A stretch of DNA of 64,000 nucleotides from contig CAVTGS010000022.1 in the NCBI GenBank assembly GCA_963734295.1, forward strand, positions 6,795-70,794. The letters run 5' to 3'. The position numbers and the translations under genes are program-made. Below the pieces are notes generated by a model. That model was not told the origin of the DNA. It saw only the letters and a program-made list of their open reading frames with translations, and did not search any database. Shown here in pieces: positions 38,465 to 47,072 of the stretch (the first letter of the stretch is position 1; each line of letters opens with the position of its first letter). The DNA comes from JAEUMW01 sp963734295. Lineage in GTDB: Bacteria > Pseudomonadota > Gammaproteobacteria > Burkholderiales > JAEUMW01.

Positions 38465-38803
38465 ATGAACATCCCGAAGACCCCCATAGTATGCATCGCG
38501 GTGTGCGCAAGCCTGTTCGCGATCGGCACGCCGAGTTTCGCTGCAGAGGGCAACGCCACCCTCGAGGGCGCGGTCGCCGAACTGCGCACGGTGCCCCCAG
38601 ATCGGGGCGAGTGGACGAATCGCTACATGTCCCACGGCACCGGACGCTATTCGGCCGCCTCCGCCGACGAGATCCTCACCGCCACGCTACGCATCTACAC
38701 CCGCCAGGTGCTGGACCGCGGCGGCTGGGTTAACGCCTTCGTGAGCAACCCCGGCTACGACGCTGGGAACCCGCTGCTCGCCGTGCGGGCCGGCGAGGGG
38801 TGA
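38465..38803 (+). CDS. Small secreted hypothetical protein, 112 aa
   Basis: ATG 38465 has AGAAGGAA 7 bases before. A signal peptide of about 25 residues (IVCIAVCASLFAIGTPSFAAE) precedes a hydrophilic domain with GEWTNRYMSHGTGRYSA and RQVLDRGGWVNAFVSNPGYD. Family unknown. It follows copy A by 92 bp; an equivalent is not found after copy B, which is interrupted. Confidence 0.65.
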   Translation: MNIPKTPIVCIAVCASLFAIGTPSFAAEGNATLEGAVAELRTVPPDRGEWTNRYMSHGTGRYSAASADEILTATLRIYTRQVLDRGGWVNAFVSNPGYDAGNPLLAVRAGEG

Positions 38804-39001
38804 CGACCGTGGCGAGCTCGAGCCGCTTCCAGGTGCTGCCTCAGGTCCTCGCGTTGGCAACCCACTGAAGCGCCCCGAACGACACGGAGAACTCGCCGAT
38901 GCGCAGGCTAGCCATCATTCCGAGGAGAACACTCGTGAGCTAAGCCAAACACATCGGTGGGCCTCGGGCCTGCTCTCGACGCCACGTCGTTCACCAATTC
39001 G
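38804..39001. other. Intergenic DNA before copy B
   Basis: About 200 bp with no open frame of interest. Copy B's leader begins at 39002. Nothing else is seen. Confidence 0.5.
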
Positions 39002-39323
39002 CCGTTTCCCCCACGCCAAAAGCAGGGCATGGTCCCGATGCGCTCGCGGCACTTTCCGCCGTAGTGTCTTATCTCGTGCGGACGACAACCGACCCAGCGA
39101 ATCCGGCGGGAGTCTGATCACAGGACACGCCCCTAGCAGTTCTCTCGGTCATCCGACGAACCGGCATCACATGTTCAGTTCACGTCGGAAAGGACCGCCG
39201 CCATGAAAAAGACCGCTGTCACTTTACTCTTTCTCACATCCATTGGCGTCGGGTATGCCGCGAATTCGGTCATGTCCACGGTGAAGAATCACGAACCCTC
39301 GCCCCTAAGCATTACCGTGAACG
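39002..39323. repeat. Duplicated locus, copy B (5' part)
   Basis: Matches copy A (37812-38130) to its exact end at GTGAACG 39323. The next bases (CGCCGGCCGG) differ from copy A. The missing 3' part of the gene resumes at 42171, so the second copy is split by about 2.85 kb. Confidence 0.9.
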
Positions 39324-39352
39324 CGCCGGCCGGCTCAGGCTTGTGTGAATAG
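39203..39352 (+). pseudogene. Copy B, 5' half (49 codons, truncated)
   Basis: Begins at ATG 39203 with the same signal peptide as copy A (MKKTAVTLLFLTSIGVGYAA) and one substitution (KNHEP for KSHEP). After the breakpoint it reads NAPAGSGLCE and stops at TAG 39352. A truncated product is possible but unlikely to be functional. Confidence 0.75.
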
Positions 39353-39457
39353 GTCACACAATTGCGCCGCAATGCTTCACAGAAATGCTCCGGGCGCACC
39401 CGCATACTCGTCCGCATGGGACACACCCTATGTCCGCGCCGTATTAAGGACACGATC

Positions 39458-39733
39458 ATGGTTTGCGAATCCGAAAAACACGACAACCCCCGCAATCCCT
39501 GGAGATTCACGATATGTGCTGCTCTGACGAGTCTGATCCTGCTGTGCATCGCAGTCGTGTTGCTGATGATGACCCCGCTCTTGCATTACGAGCCATCGGC
39601 ACAGGACGCTCCGGCAGTCGGCCGAGCTAGCGCCGCCTCCAGCGATTCGCCTCGCCAAGAGGAGCCGAGCTACTTTCCGGCGCAGTTCGTCAATCGGGCA
39701 ACCGAGGTCGAACCTTACGTCGAGCCGTTTTGA
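39458..39733 (+). CDS. Small membrane protein, single helix (91 aa)
   Basis: ATG 39458 follows AAGGA. Residues 15-40 form one membrane helix (WRFTICAALTSLILLCIAVV); the rest is a Ser/Pro/Glu-rich tail. No family recognised. It lies inside the 2.85-kb segment that splits copy B, so it may be part of inserted DNA. Confidence 0.5.
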   Translation: MVCESEKHDNPRNPWRFTICAALTSLILLCIAVVLLMMTPLLHYEPSAQDAPAVGRASAASSDSPRQEEPSYFPAQFVNRATEVEPYVEPF

Positions 39734-39802
39734 TCGTGCCCGTAATCCGGCGATACCGCACTTGAATCGAAGCGCCGAACGCCAATAGTCCGAGAGGCAA
39801 GC

Positions 39803-40081
39803 ATGAAACCCGTTAGTGATCCCGCTAACGCCTCGGCGAAGGACGCCGCAACGCGCATATTGGACGCCTTCTATCTGGAGGGGTGGGTGCTCACGGAAGA
39901 AGAATACGAGCCACTGCGCAACGCCCTCCGCCGCCCGGCGGTTCTGTTGCTCGGCTGTCTTGATGGCAAAGGCCGGTTTGCGGCGGTGACCGAGTTCTTT
40001 CCGCGGCACGATGCCACATCGTATTGGCGGGACCAACACCACGACCTCGGGGCGCGGTGCTCGCCGCCTTCTTGTCTATGA
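39803..40081 (+). CDS. Small hypothetical protein (92 aa)
   Basis: ATG 39803 follows GAGAGG. The product starts KPVSDPANASAKDAAT, has a helical middle (EEYEPLRNALRRP) and a possible DUF-type C-terminus (AAVTEFFPRHDATSYW), ending abruptly with a Cys-rich tail that looks frameshifted. No family recognised. Within the insertion. Confidence 0.4.
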   Translation: MKPVSDPANASAKDAATRILDAFYLEGWVLTEEEYEPLRNALRRPAVLLLGCLDGKGRFAAVTEFFPRHDATSYWRDQHHDLGARCSPPSCL

Positions 40082-40271
40082 CGGCAGGGCGATGGTGTTC
40101 GACGGACATGAAGCAGCCTGCCCATCCAAAAGTTCGCGGATGGTTGAATGACGAGCCCTAACGCCGGCACACGAGCTGCGCAAGAACCCGGAGCCGATTC
40201 GTACCTCCGGCCAGGAAGGAAGCCTGACCGCCTTGCAAGGCCAGCTATCCTGAGCCGAAGGAGGACCGATC

Positions 40272-40634
40272 ATGAAGCAGTTCGTAACTGCGGGTCGGAG
40301 CTTCACGTATCTGGTCGATTGGTTTCCTCGTCCTCGGTTTGCTCGCCGTACCCATCTCAGCCTGGCGCAATCGCCGGCGAAGGTCTACCGGATTGCGGTC
40401 CTCGCGGTAGCCGCCCCATCCGACACATGGCGGACATTCCCAGCCTACCAAGCCTTTCTGGAGGGGTTGCGTGAGGTCGGGTATGTGGAAGGTGAAAACC
40501 CCGCGATCAAGTTTCGATCTGCCGAGAGCAACTTCTGCCGACTGCCCTATCTCACCGCAGACCTGGTGGCACTCAAGCCCGAGGTCTTCCGTGTCGGAAC
40601 GCGCGGAGCACCGCTGGAGCGCGTGACCCACTGA
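40272..40634 (+). pseudogene. ABC transporter substrate-binding protein fragment
   Basis: The frame shows the start of the ABC_sub_bind (TrpX-like) family: KVYRIAVLAVAAPSDT, FLEGLREVGYVEGENPAIKF and RLPYLTADLVALKPEV. It ends after about 120 codons where the protein should run to about 330. No signal peptide is intact. It is a dead N-terminal remnant inside the insertion. Confidence 0.65.
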
Positions 40635-40791
40635 TGCGCATGCGATGGCAGTCGAAAGCTGTTGAGCGCCAAAATAGCGCACAGAATTCCTCTTCAGATC
40701 ACGTGTAACTCGGTACGACTGTGCAGACAGAGACCACCTCGACCGGTACAGAGCCCGCACCCCGCGGACCCATTGTTTTGAGGATCTGACC

Positions 40792-41694
40792 GTGACAGCC
40801 AAGATCATCGATGGAAACGCTATTGCCAAGGTCGTGCGGGCGCAATGGAAGGAGCGTGCGGAGAAATTGAAAGCGCGCGGTGTGACACCCGGGCTTGCTG
40901 CCATCATCGTCGGTGACAACCCCGCATCCCAGGTCTATGTGCGGAACAAAATCAGGGCCTGCGCGGAAGCCGGGCTGTATTCCGAGAAGATCGAGCTGCC
41001 TGGAGATACCCCCGAGGAAACGCTGCTCGCGCGCATCGCGGCGCTCAACGCCGACCCGGCGATTCACGGCATTCTCGTGCAGCTACCACTGCCCAGGCAC
41101 ATCGACCACAACAAGGTTTTGGAGACCATTCACGTGAACAAGGACGTGGATGGCTTTCATGTGCACAATCTGGGCGCCCTGGTCGCCGGTGGCACGGTCT
41201 TTCCTCCCTGTACTCCGTACGGCGTGCAGTGCGTGCTCGAACACCTGCATATCCCGGTCGCGGAACAAAACGCCGTAGTCGTCGGAAGAAGCAATATCGT
41301 GGGCAAGCCCATGGCGCTCATGCTGCTGCAGAAAGACGCCACGGTGAGCATCTGCACTTCCAAGACGAGGGACCTCGCGCAGTACACGATCCTCGCCGAT
41401 ATCCTGGTGGTGGCCACCGGCAAGCCGCAGATGATCACCGCGCCCATGGTCAAGAAGGGAGCCGTAGTAATCGACGTAGGCATCAATCGCCTGCCCGATG
41501 GAAGACTGGTGGGTGACGTGGATTTCGACGGTGTCAAGGAGCGCGCGTCCTACATCACCCCTGTGCCGGGCGGTGTTGGTCCCATGACCATCACCATGTT
41601 GGTCGCCAACACGGTCCGCTCCGCCGAGCGGGCGGCGCGGGGACTGCACCTCCAGGAAGTAGGTATCGAGCCTGTATTCGCACGACTCGCTTGA
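40792..41694 (+). CDS. folD: Methylenetetrahydrofolate dehydrogenase/cyclohydrolase
   Basis: 300 residues with GTG start 40792 and GAGGA at 40780. The FolD hallmarks are present: VGDNPASQVYVRNK (catalytic Lys region), HGILVQLPLP, DVDGFH, VVGRSNIVGKPMALML, VIDVGINR and PVPGGVGPMTITML. It makes 10-formyl-THF from 5,10-methylene-THF in the cytoplasm. Its position, alone within the segment that splits copy B, is unusual; whether it is the organism's only folD cannot be told. Confidence 0.96.
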   Translation: MTAKIIDGNAIAKVVRAQWKERAEKLKARGVTPGLAAIIVGDNPASQVYVRNKIRACAEAGLYSEKIELPGDTPEETLLARIAALNADPAIHGILVQLPLPRHIDHNKVLETIHVNKDVDGFHVHNLGALVAGGTVFPPCTPYGVQCVLEHLHIPVAEQNAVVVGRSNIVGKPMALMLLQKDATVSICTSKTRDLAQYTILADILVVATGKPQMITAPMVKKGAVVIDVGINRLPDGRLVGDVDFDGVKERASYITPVPGGVGPMTITMLVANTVRSAERAARGLHLQEVGIEPVFARLA

Positions 41695-41780
41695 GTCAAG
41701 TCGTTCGAATCAATCCGGGAATGCGATACCTCTCAGGGTTGAGAATGACTGAAGATAGAGATGGATACACCCAAGGAGCT

Positions 41781-42036
41781 ATTAACTTCCCGGACATTGA
41801 CCATGCGCTCGAGTGGACCGAGGAGCGCATCCTCGAGGCGAACGGCCGATCGGCGACCGCCCGGACGCGGGAGCGCTGCTCGCAGCACTTCCCGCCTGCT
41901 CGACCGGCTGCTCGCTCTACTCGAGCCGGTGGAGGTCGGTGTCGGCGAAGTCGTGTTCGCCCGCGGCGAGCCCGGCGACTCGATGCTCGTAATCGTGCGA
42001 AGCCACCTCGGCGTGAGCCTGCCGCTCGTGAGCGGA
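41781..42036 (+). pseudogene. SulP/STAS-cNMP transporter C-terminal remnant
   Basis: Two frames join pieces of a sulfate-permease-type C-terminus: DIDHALEWTEERILEAN, then in another frame RLLDRLLALLEPVEVGVGEV and FARGEPGDSMLVIVRSHLGVSLPL, the start of a cyclic-nucleotide-binding domain. The transporter core is missing, and at least one frameshift lies near 41860-41890. It starts just after folD. Confidence 0.6.
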
Positions 42037-42075
42037 GCCGCCGTGCACCATAGCATGCCGACGATCACCGGTGCC

Positions 42076-42170
42076 GAGTTCGCCTGCGACAGCAACGAGG
42101 TAAAGACTCTCGGTCGACACCACCCGCACCGCCGCCGACCAGACCGCCGCGTCCATCTTCTGGACGGGCG
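42076..42170 (+). pseudogene. Possible vanadium haloperoxidase/PAP2 remnant
   Basis: Across a frameshift the sequence gives FACDSNEVKTLG then DTTRTAADQTAASIFWTG, which resembles the NEVK..LG...R(T)...QT..A.FW motif region of PAP2-type haloperoxidases. The stretch is only about 30 codons and is the last material before the 3' half of copy B. Family by motif only. Confidence 0.35.
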
Positions 42171-42486
42171 CGGTCAGAACGGGACTACATTCCGCCTGAT
42201 CCACACAGCCAACAACGGCTGGGGCTTCACCGATCAGTCCGGCCCTAGGCTCGCCAGCGCAAATTCCCAGCTGGTGCCGGTAGGAGCGATCCAAGCTTTG
42301 CGGGAGGAAACGCTCCAGAACGACGTCATCGTCGACGGTCCAACCGGCTACGTCTTTGCATACGTACTTGACGAGGGCTGGAGATTTCTCGGAACTGTCG
42401 CGGACACCAAACGCTCAGTCGGACTGGGCCTGGGACGCATGGTTTCAGCAGCCCGGCCCGTGCGAAACGGCGGGACACCAGATTGA
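42171..42486 (+). pseudogene. Copy B, 3' half
   Basis: From CGGTCAGAACGGGACT onward this matches copy A codons 41-120 with about 88 % identity and an extra Asp codon (ND for N). It then runs past the copy A stop, which is missing here (CGCTCA for CGCTGA), for 23 residues to TGA 42486. It lacks its own start. Confidence 0.75.
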
Positions 42487-42982
42487 CCGCAAGCCGGCGA
42501 TTCGACCGAGGGATGTCCAGCAGACCGCGAGGATGAGCTTTGCGCATGATTGACCGTCTCTCCCCGTTTCAGGGCGAAATTGGCAGTTCCTCTTAATCGA
42601 AGGCTGCCGCACCCACGAGATTCATTGTCCGCTGTCCTTCCGCCGACTCGCCGGACTTTTCTCTGGGTCACCACCTCAGCAGCGATGGTGTGGGGTCGTT
42701 GGCAGGATCTGACGATCGCGCTCGCATCGAACCCCACTTCAAACCCGCGAGAACCCCCGCTCCGCCTCTTCGACCACCCGACGCATGAGGTCGGCGATAA
42801 TGGCTCTATCCGCGCTCCGCGGGCATGTACAAAGCCGGGGCCGATGCGTTAAGCTCGAAAGTGCAACCCGGGACTAGGGCCATCCGGCATATCCATTCGA
42901 TCGTGCCGGCCGGGACCTACCCGCGCCACATGTATGGATATGTTCGTCACGTTTTCCTGGTCGACCAATGGAGCCTGCCCCT
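42487..42982. other. 500 bp with no supportable gene
   Basis: Short open frames on both strands lack ribosome sites and motifs. The composition is less GC-biased at the third codon position than in neighbouring genes. The promoter of the Rap1a-like gene should lie at the right end. Confidence 0.5.
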
Positions 42983-43348
42983 ATGCGAATCGCAGTTCTG
43001 GCCGCAACAGTCGTCTTGGCAGCGTCTGCTCACGCCGCCTCGACAGACCACTACCGATCTCACTCCACCGCAGAGCTCGTGCGCATCTGCAGTACGCCGG
43101 CGTCGGAGCCCGACCACGACATCGCGGTCGCCTTCTGCCACGGCATACTCGCCGGCGCCTACGGCTTCTACGTAAGCTCGACGCCCGTTTCCGAGCGGTT
43201 CGTCTGCGCGCCCGAGCCGTCGCCGACGCGCTCTCAGGTTGCGCAAGGCTTCGTGGCCTGGGCCAAGAAAAACCCGCAGTACATGAACGACGGCGGCATC
43301 GACACCCTCTTTCGCTACGCCGCCCAAACCTATCCGTGCAAGCGGTGA
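42983..43348 (+). CDS. Rap1a/Tai-family secreted protein
   Basis: 121 residues from ATG 42983, with GGAG 9 bases before. A signal peptide ends HAAST (residue 20). The Rap1a/Tai pattern is clear: ELVRICSTP, FCHGILAGAYGF, VCAPEPSPTRSQVAQGFVAW and a final YPCKR, with four Cys for disulfides. Family members include immunity proteins to type VI secreted amidases. No effector is next to it, so the immunity role is uncertain. Confidence 0.75.
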   Translation: MRIAVLAATVVLAASAHAASTDHYRSHSTAELVRICSTPASEPDHDIAVAFCHGILAGAYGFYVSSTPVSERFVCAPEPSPTRSQVAQGFVAWAKKNPQYMNDGGIDTLFRYAAQTYPCKR

Positions 43349-43378
43349 TAGGTGCCAACTGACTCAAGGAGAAGAGCC

Positions 43379-43672
43379 ATGACCAGAAACACGATCGTCG
43401 CCTCGACGCTGGCGGTTGCGCTCACGCTAGCGGGCTGCGCCGGAATGAGCGACACGCAGCAGCGCGTGGGGACGGGCGCCGCGATCGGCGGCCTCGCGGT
43501 GGGAGCATTAACCGGTGAATGGGGTTGGGCGGCGGCGGGCGCAGCCGCCGGCGCCGCGGGCGGTTACCTGGTCGACCAGCAGAGTCGGAATCAGCAAGCC
43601 GCACAACAGCGCGCCTTCGACCAGGGCGTGCAGACGGGCAAGCAGCAGGCGCAGCAGCAACAGCCGCGCTGA
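43379..43672 (+). CDS. Glycine-zipper lipoprotein
   Basis: 97 residues with a lipobox signal peptide (TLAVALTLAGC, Cys20). A Gly/Ala-rich zipper follows (GTGAAIGGLAVGALTG, AAAGAAAGAAGG), then a Gln-rich tail. Such small outer-membrane lipoproteins resemble OmpA-associated YMGG/YiaD-type proteins without the peptidoglycan domain. ATG 43379 has AAGGAGAAG before it. It follows the Rap1a-like gene by 30 bp. Confidence 0.85.
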   Translation: MTRNTIVASTLAVALTLAGCAGMSDTQQRVGTGAAIGGLAVGALTGEWGWAAAGAAAGAAGGYLVDQQSRNQQAAQQRAFDQGVQTGKQQAQQQQPR

Positions 43673-43761
43673 AGGCGCGGTCGTTGGAGCACGGCCGTCC
43701 CTGACGGTTAAACCCGGGGACGGTCGCGCGGCGCTGCGGCGCCGACTCCGGCGTTATCCCG

Positions 43762-44181
43762 TCAGCGCCATCGCCTCGACCCGCCCACGCTGAAAGGGCC
43801 GGGGCCGAAGGCGACCACGTACAGCAGGCCACCCATGACCGCGAGATTTTTCAGGAAGTGGATCATCTGGTTCTGTGCCTGCTCCGGCGGAACCGCCCAG
43901 TAGTTGTGGAAGATGAGCGTGGTCGGGATGCAGAACAGGAAGATCGCGAGCGCTGCCCACCGCGCATTCCAGCCGATCATCAGCACGAGTCCGCCGCCGA
44001 GCTCGATCAGGATGGCGCCGGGCAATAGAAACTGTGGGAACGGCATCCCTTTCGATGCCATGTAGGCCACGGATCCCTCGAAGCCCGCAATCTTTCCCCA
44101 GCCTGACAACACGAAGATCAGCGCCAGCAGAAATCGGCCGACGACGGGGAAGTAGCGTTGCGCAAGTTCGCAAGCGTTCAA
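43762..44181 (-). CDS. DoxX-family membrane protein
   Basis: 139 residues with four hydrophobic segments and the DoxX pattern RFLLALIFVLSGWGKIAGF, PGAILIELGGGLVLMIGW and HFLKNLAVMGGLLYV. These inner-membrane proteins are implicated in redox stress. It lies 10 bp after the YdcZ-type transporter gene on the same strand. Confidence 0.9.
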   Translation of the reverse strand: MNACELAQRYFPVVGRFLLALIFVLSGWGKIAGFEGSVAYMASKGMPFPQFLLPGAILIELGGGLVLMIGWNARWAALAIFLFCIPTTLIFHNYWAVPPEQAQNQMIHFLKNLAVMGGLLYVVAFGPGPFSVGGSRRWR

Positions 44182-44191
44182 GTTTGTCTCC

Positions 44192-44638
44192 CTAGTTTTT
44201 CACGATCAGTATCGCACCAACCACGAGCAGCAAGGCGCCCGCGAGCCGCGGCAGATTCACCGGGTGATGGGGAAAGCCGAGCAACCCGAAGTGGTCGACG
44301 ACAAGGGACGCCGTCATCTGCCCCGCGAGAATCAGCGCGAGCAATAGTGCGGCACCGAGCTTCGGCCCGAGCTCCAGCGTGGCGATGATGTACGACGCGC
44401 CGATGAGCCCACCCAGCCATGCCCAGGGCGGCACGTCTGCGAGGTTCGCCAAGCTCGGCAGCCTTGAGCGCACGATCAGCATGTACACCCCGAGCAAAGC
44501 CGTGCCGACCAGGAAATTGGGCAGCGCAGCCACCACCGGGTCGCGAAACCACGGACGCAGGGTCATGTTCATCGCCACCTGGATCGGCAGCAGTGCCCCC
44601 ACCGCAATCGCCAGCAGCAGCGCAAAGGCCTGGTTCAT
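44192..44638 (-). CDS. DMT-superfamily YdcZ-type transporter (DUF606)
   Basis: 148 residues with five membrane helices: LLLAIAVGALLPIQVAMN, FLVGTALLGVYMLIV, GGLIGASYIIATLELGPKLG, ALILAGQMTASLVVDHFGLLG. This is the half-size EamA-related DUF606 type. It starts 27 bp after the stop of the MliC-like gene. Confidence 0.88.
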   Translation of the reverse strand: MNQAFALLLAIAVGALLPIQVAMNMTLRPWFRDPVVAALPNFLVGTALLGVYMLIVRSRLPSLANLADVPPWAWLGGLIGASYIIATLELGPKLGAALLLALILAGQMTASLVVDHFGLLGFPHHPVNLPRLAGALLLVVGAILIVKN

Positions 44639-44665
44639 GTTTTCCGCTCTCCCGCCGAGGTCGCT

Positions 44666-45076
44666 TCAGTAATTGCGGCGCGGCGCCGTCGGGAGCGCAG
44701 CCTGGGATCGGCAAGGACCGAACGAGACCTTGCCATCCCGCTCCAAGAATGCCCGCTCGCGGTCGAGATAGAGGGTGAAGGCACCATCGCTGTACTTTTC
44801 CTCGGCCGCGCTGTCGACGCGCGCCAGCGTAACGCCCTTACCCTCGACCTGCACCGTCGCGGAGCGACCATCCGGCGCCCTTGCGATCCGCATGGTCTTG
44901 CCATCGGCACAGTCGAAAGCGAGCTGGGCAGGGTAGACCGTGCGTTCGACATCGACGCCGGTGCAACCGGTGGTAAGGAGCGCGACCGCACCGGCGACTC
45001 CCAGGCGGCGCGAGGCCGACGATGCAATCGTGCGAGTGCGGCGATCGTCTCCCTTCCCATTTCTTCTGTCTCGCAT
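44666..45076 (-). CDS. MliC-like lysozyme-inhibitor lipoprotein
   Basis: 136 residues. After a short basic segment comes a hydrophobic stretch ending TTGC (LLTTGCTG) as a likely lipidation site. The MliC/PliC core is AFDCADGKTMRIA, EGKGVTLARVDSA, EKYSDGAFTLYLDRERAFLE and a final FGPC disulfide Cys. It blocks c-type lysozyme in the periplasm. The exact start is uncertain as the N-terminus is longer than usual. Confidence 0.75.
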   Translation of the reverse strand: MRDRRNGKGDDRRTRTIASSASRRLGVAGAVALLTTGCTGVDVERTVYPAQLAFDCADGKTMRIARAPDGRSATVQVEGKGVTLARVDSAAEEKYSDGAFTLYLDRERAFLERDGKVSFGPCRSQAALPTAPRRNY

Positions 45077-45112
45077 TTTGCCTCCGTTTAGCTGGCGCTG
45101 AGCCCGACCGTG

Positions 45113-45892
45113 TCAGTCGAACCGGTACGCGTCCATGGCCAGCGCGCCGTAAGTGTAGCTCGCATGGAGCCGTTCGCCGCGCCCCGTGCTGCCCGCGCCG
45201 GCAGCGACGAAGAGCGGCAGCAGATGCTCCTCGGTGGGGTGATTGCGCTCGGCGTCGGGTGCCCGCGAACTATACTCGACGAGATCGTCGCGACGACCGT
45301 CGGCCACCGCCGCGGCGAGCCACTCGTTGAACGCGACCACGTAACCGAGCGGCGCGGCGTCACGCGCGTGGCGACCGAACTCGCGCAGGTTGTGGGTGGC
45401 GGACCCCGACGCAAGAATCAGCACGCCCTCCTCCCGCAACGGCCGCAGCGCTTCCCCGAGCGCACAGTGCCACGCGGGTCCCCGAGCGCTTTGTATAGAG
45501 AGCTGGGTCACCGGAATGTCCGCATCGGGATAGGCGAGCATCAACGGCACCCAGGCCCCGTGGTCGAGACCACGGTCCGCGGAGACTTCCACCGCATGCC
45601 CGGCTCGCTCGAGCAGCGCGACGACCCGTTGGGCCAGCGCAGGCGCCCCGGGGGCCGGATAGCGCAAGCGGTAGAGCTCCCGCGGAAAGCCGTAAAAATC
45701 GTGGATGGTCTCGGGGCGTTCGGCTGCGCTCACGGTCGGCGCGGCGGTCTCCCAGTGAGCCGATACCGCCAGGATGGCGAGCGGCGCGGGGATCGATCCT
45801 CCCAACCCGCGCAGGAATTCCCGCGCCGGCACGTCTTCGAAGGGGAGCGTCGGGGCCCCATGGGAAACGAAGATCGCGGGCATCGTGCTCAT
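45113..45892 (-). CDS. DODA-type extradiol dioxygenase
   Basis: 259 residues with the LigB/DODA metal-site residues: FVSHGAPTLP, ILAVSAHWET, RGLDHGAWVPL and SGSATHNLREF. Members such as YgiD open catechol-type rings with non-haem Fe/Zn. It stands alone, 36 bp after the MliC gene on the same strand, and just after the broken MFS gene. Confidence 0.92.
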   Translation of the reverse strand: MSTMPAIFVSHGAPTLPFEDVPAREFLRGLGGSIPAPLAILAVSAHWETAAPTVSAAERPETIHDFYGFPRELYRLRYPAPGAPALAQRVVALLERAGHAVEVSADRGLDHGAWVPLMLAYPDADIPVTQLSIQSARGPAWHCALGEALRPLREEGVLILASGSATHNLREFGRHARDAAPLGYVVAFNEWLAAAVADGRRDDLVEYSSRAPDAERNHPTEEHLLPLFVAAGAGSTGRGERLHASYTYGALAMDAYRFD

Positions 45893-45914
45893 GGTCGTTC
45901 CTCGACAGGGTAAT

Positions 45915-46156
45915 TCACGTCACGATCAGCGGAATGTCCTGGTGCGCGGCTCCATCACGCTCGTCGGTGGCGGCGATCCAGTGTGTCACCACGATCGGCT
46001 CGGACCCGACGTGGAAGGCCTTCGCGCGCGCTTCGACCGCAAGGTCGGCAACGGTCGTGCGCTCGTGCTGGCGCAGATGCTCGACCCAGGACTCGACCAT
46101 GAAGTATTCAATATAGCGCCTACGGTCGGCGGCGTCGTGGAACAACCCCCAGAAGA
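45915..46156 (-). pseudogene. MFS transporter, C-terminal part separated by IS21
   Basis: Reads FFWGLFHDAADRRRYIEYF then MVESWVEHLRQHERTTVADLAV, the C-terminal domain of MFS_3/EntS-type transporters, stopping at 45915. It joins in frame to 48921 if the IS is removed with one copy of the AGAAGA duplication. A functional transporter is not made while the IS is present. Confidence 0.85.
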
Positions 46157-46255
46157 TGCGTATTCCGGCGAAGATGACCGGTGTTTCCGGCTGAAGGTGA
46201 CCGCGGATTCCGGAGCAACGTGACCGCGATTTCCGGGTGAACGTGACCGACAGGA
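46157..46255. repeat. Left-end array, 4 x 23 bp
   Basis: Four copies of a unit containing TTCCGG...GTGACCG, with GTGACCG ends at 46180, 46203, 46226 and 46249. The spacing is exactly 23 bp, about two helical turns plus 2 bp. Probably transposase-binding sites. Confidence 0.85.
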
Positions 46256-46295
46256 ACATCGGGTCAGCGCTGTGCTGGGTTTGTACCTTGAGCGG

Positions 46296-47072
46296 TCACG
46301 CTCCGTCAATTTTCTTCTTGCCGGACGCGATTTTGTCGGTGCTGACGGCGGTGCGTTTGCGCATCGATTCTCCTTCGAGATGGAGCTTGTGGGCGCCGTG
46401 CACGAGCCGGTCGAGGATGGCGTCGGCGAGGGTCGGATCGCCGAGGTAGTCGTGCCAATGCTCAACCGGAAGCTGGCTGGTGATGAGCGTGGAGCGAGTG
46501 CCGACACGATCGTCGAGCAGTTCGAGCAAGTCGGTGCGCTCGCGCGCGCCCATCGGGGCGATGGCGAAGTCGTCGATCAGGACGAGATCGACTTTGGCGA
46601 TGGCGGCAAGGCGCTTGCGGAAGCTGCCGTCGGCGTGGCAGACGCTGAGTTCGTCGAACAACCGCGGCGCGCGCAGGTAAAGCGCGGACAGACCTTGCCG
46701 ACACGCCTGCTGGGCGAGCGCGCAGGCGATGAAGGTCTTGCCGCAGCCGGTGGCACCGTGGATCAGGAGATTGTGCGCCTGGCGGATCCAGTCGCAGCTG
46801 GCGAGGCTGGTCAGTTGGCTGCGATCCAGCCCGCGGCGGGCGCGGTAATCGATGTCCTCGACGCAGGCGCGTTGCTTGAGCTGCGCCAGTTGCAGCAGCC
46901 GCGCCAGGCGGCGATTGTCGCGGTGGACGACTTCGCGGTCGAGCAGCAGCGCGAGGCGCTCGTCGAAGGCGAGGCCCATGGCCGCGCTCTGGGTGAGCTG
47001 CTCGGACAGGGCGGCGGCCATGCCATGGAGCTTGAGCCGGTTCAATGTATCGAGGGTGGGTTGGATGAGCAT
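46296..47072 (-). CDS. istB: IS21 helper ATPase IstB
   Basis: 258 residues of an AAA+ ATPase: Walker A HGATGCGKTF near residue 110, Walker B DLVLIDDFAIAPMG and the sensor region RSTLITSQLPVEHW. IstB forms a decamer that loads the transposase on target DNA. Its start overlaps the istA stop by 31 bp. Confidence 0.95.
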   Translation of the reverse strand: MLIQPTLDTLNRLKLHGMAAALSEQLTQSAAMGLAFDERLALLLDREVVHRDNRRLARLLQLAQLKQRACVEDIDYRARRGLDRSQLTSLASCDWIRQAHNLLIHGATGCGKTFIACALAQQACRQGLSALYLRAPRLFDELSVCHADGSFRKRLAAIAKVDLVLIDDFAIAPMGARERTDLLELLDDRVGTRSTLITSQLPVEHWHDYLGDPTLADAILDRLVHGAHKLHLEGESMRKRTAVSTDKIASGKKKIDGA

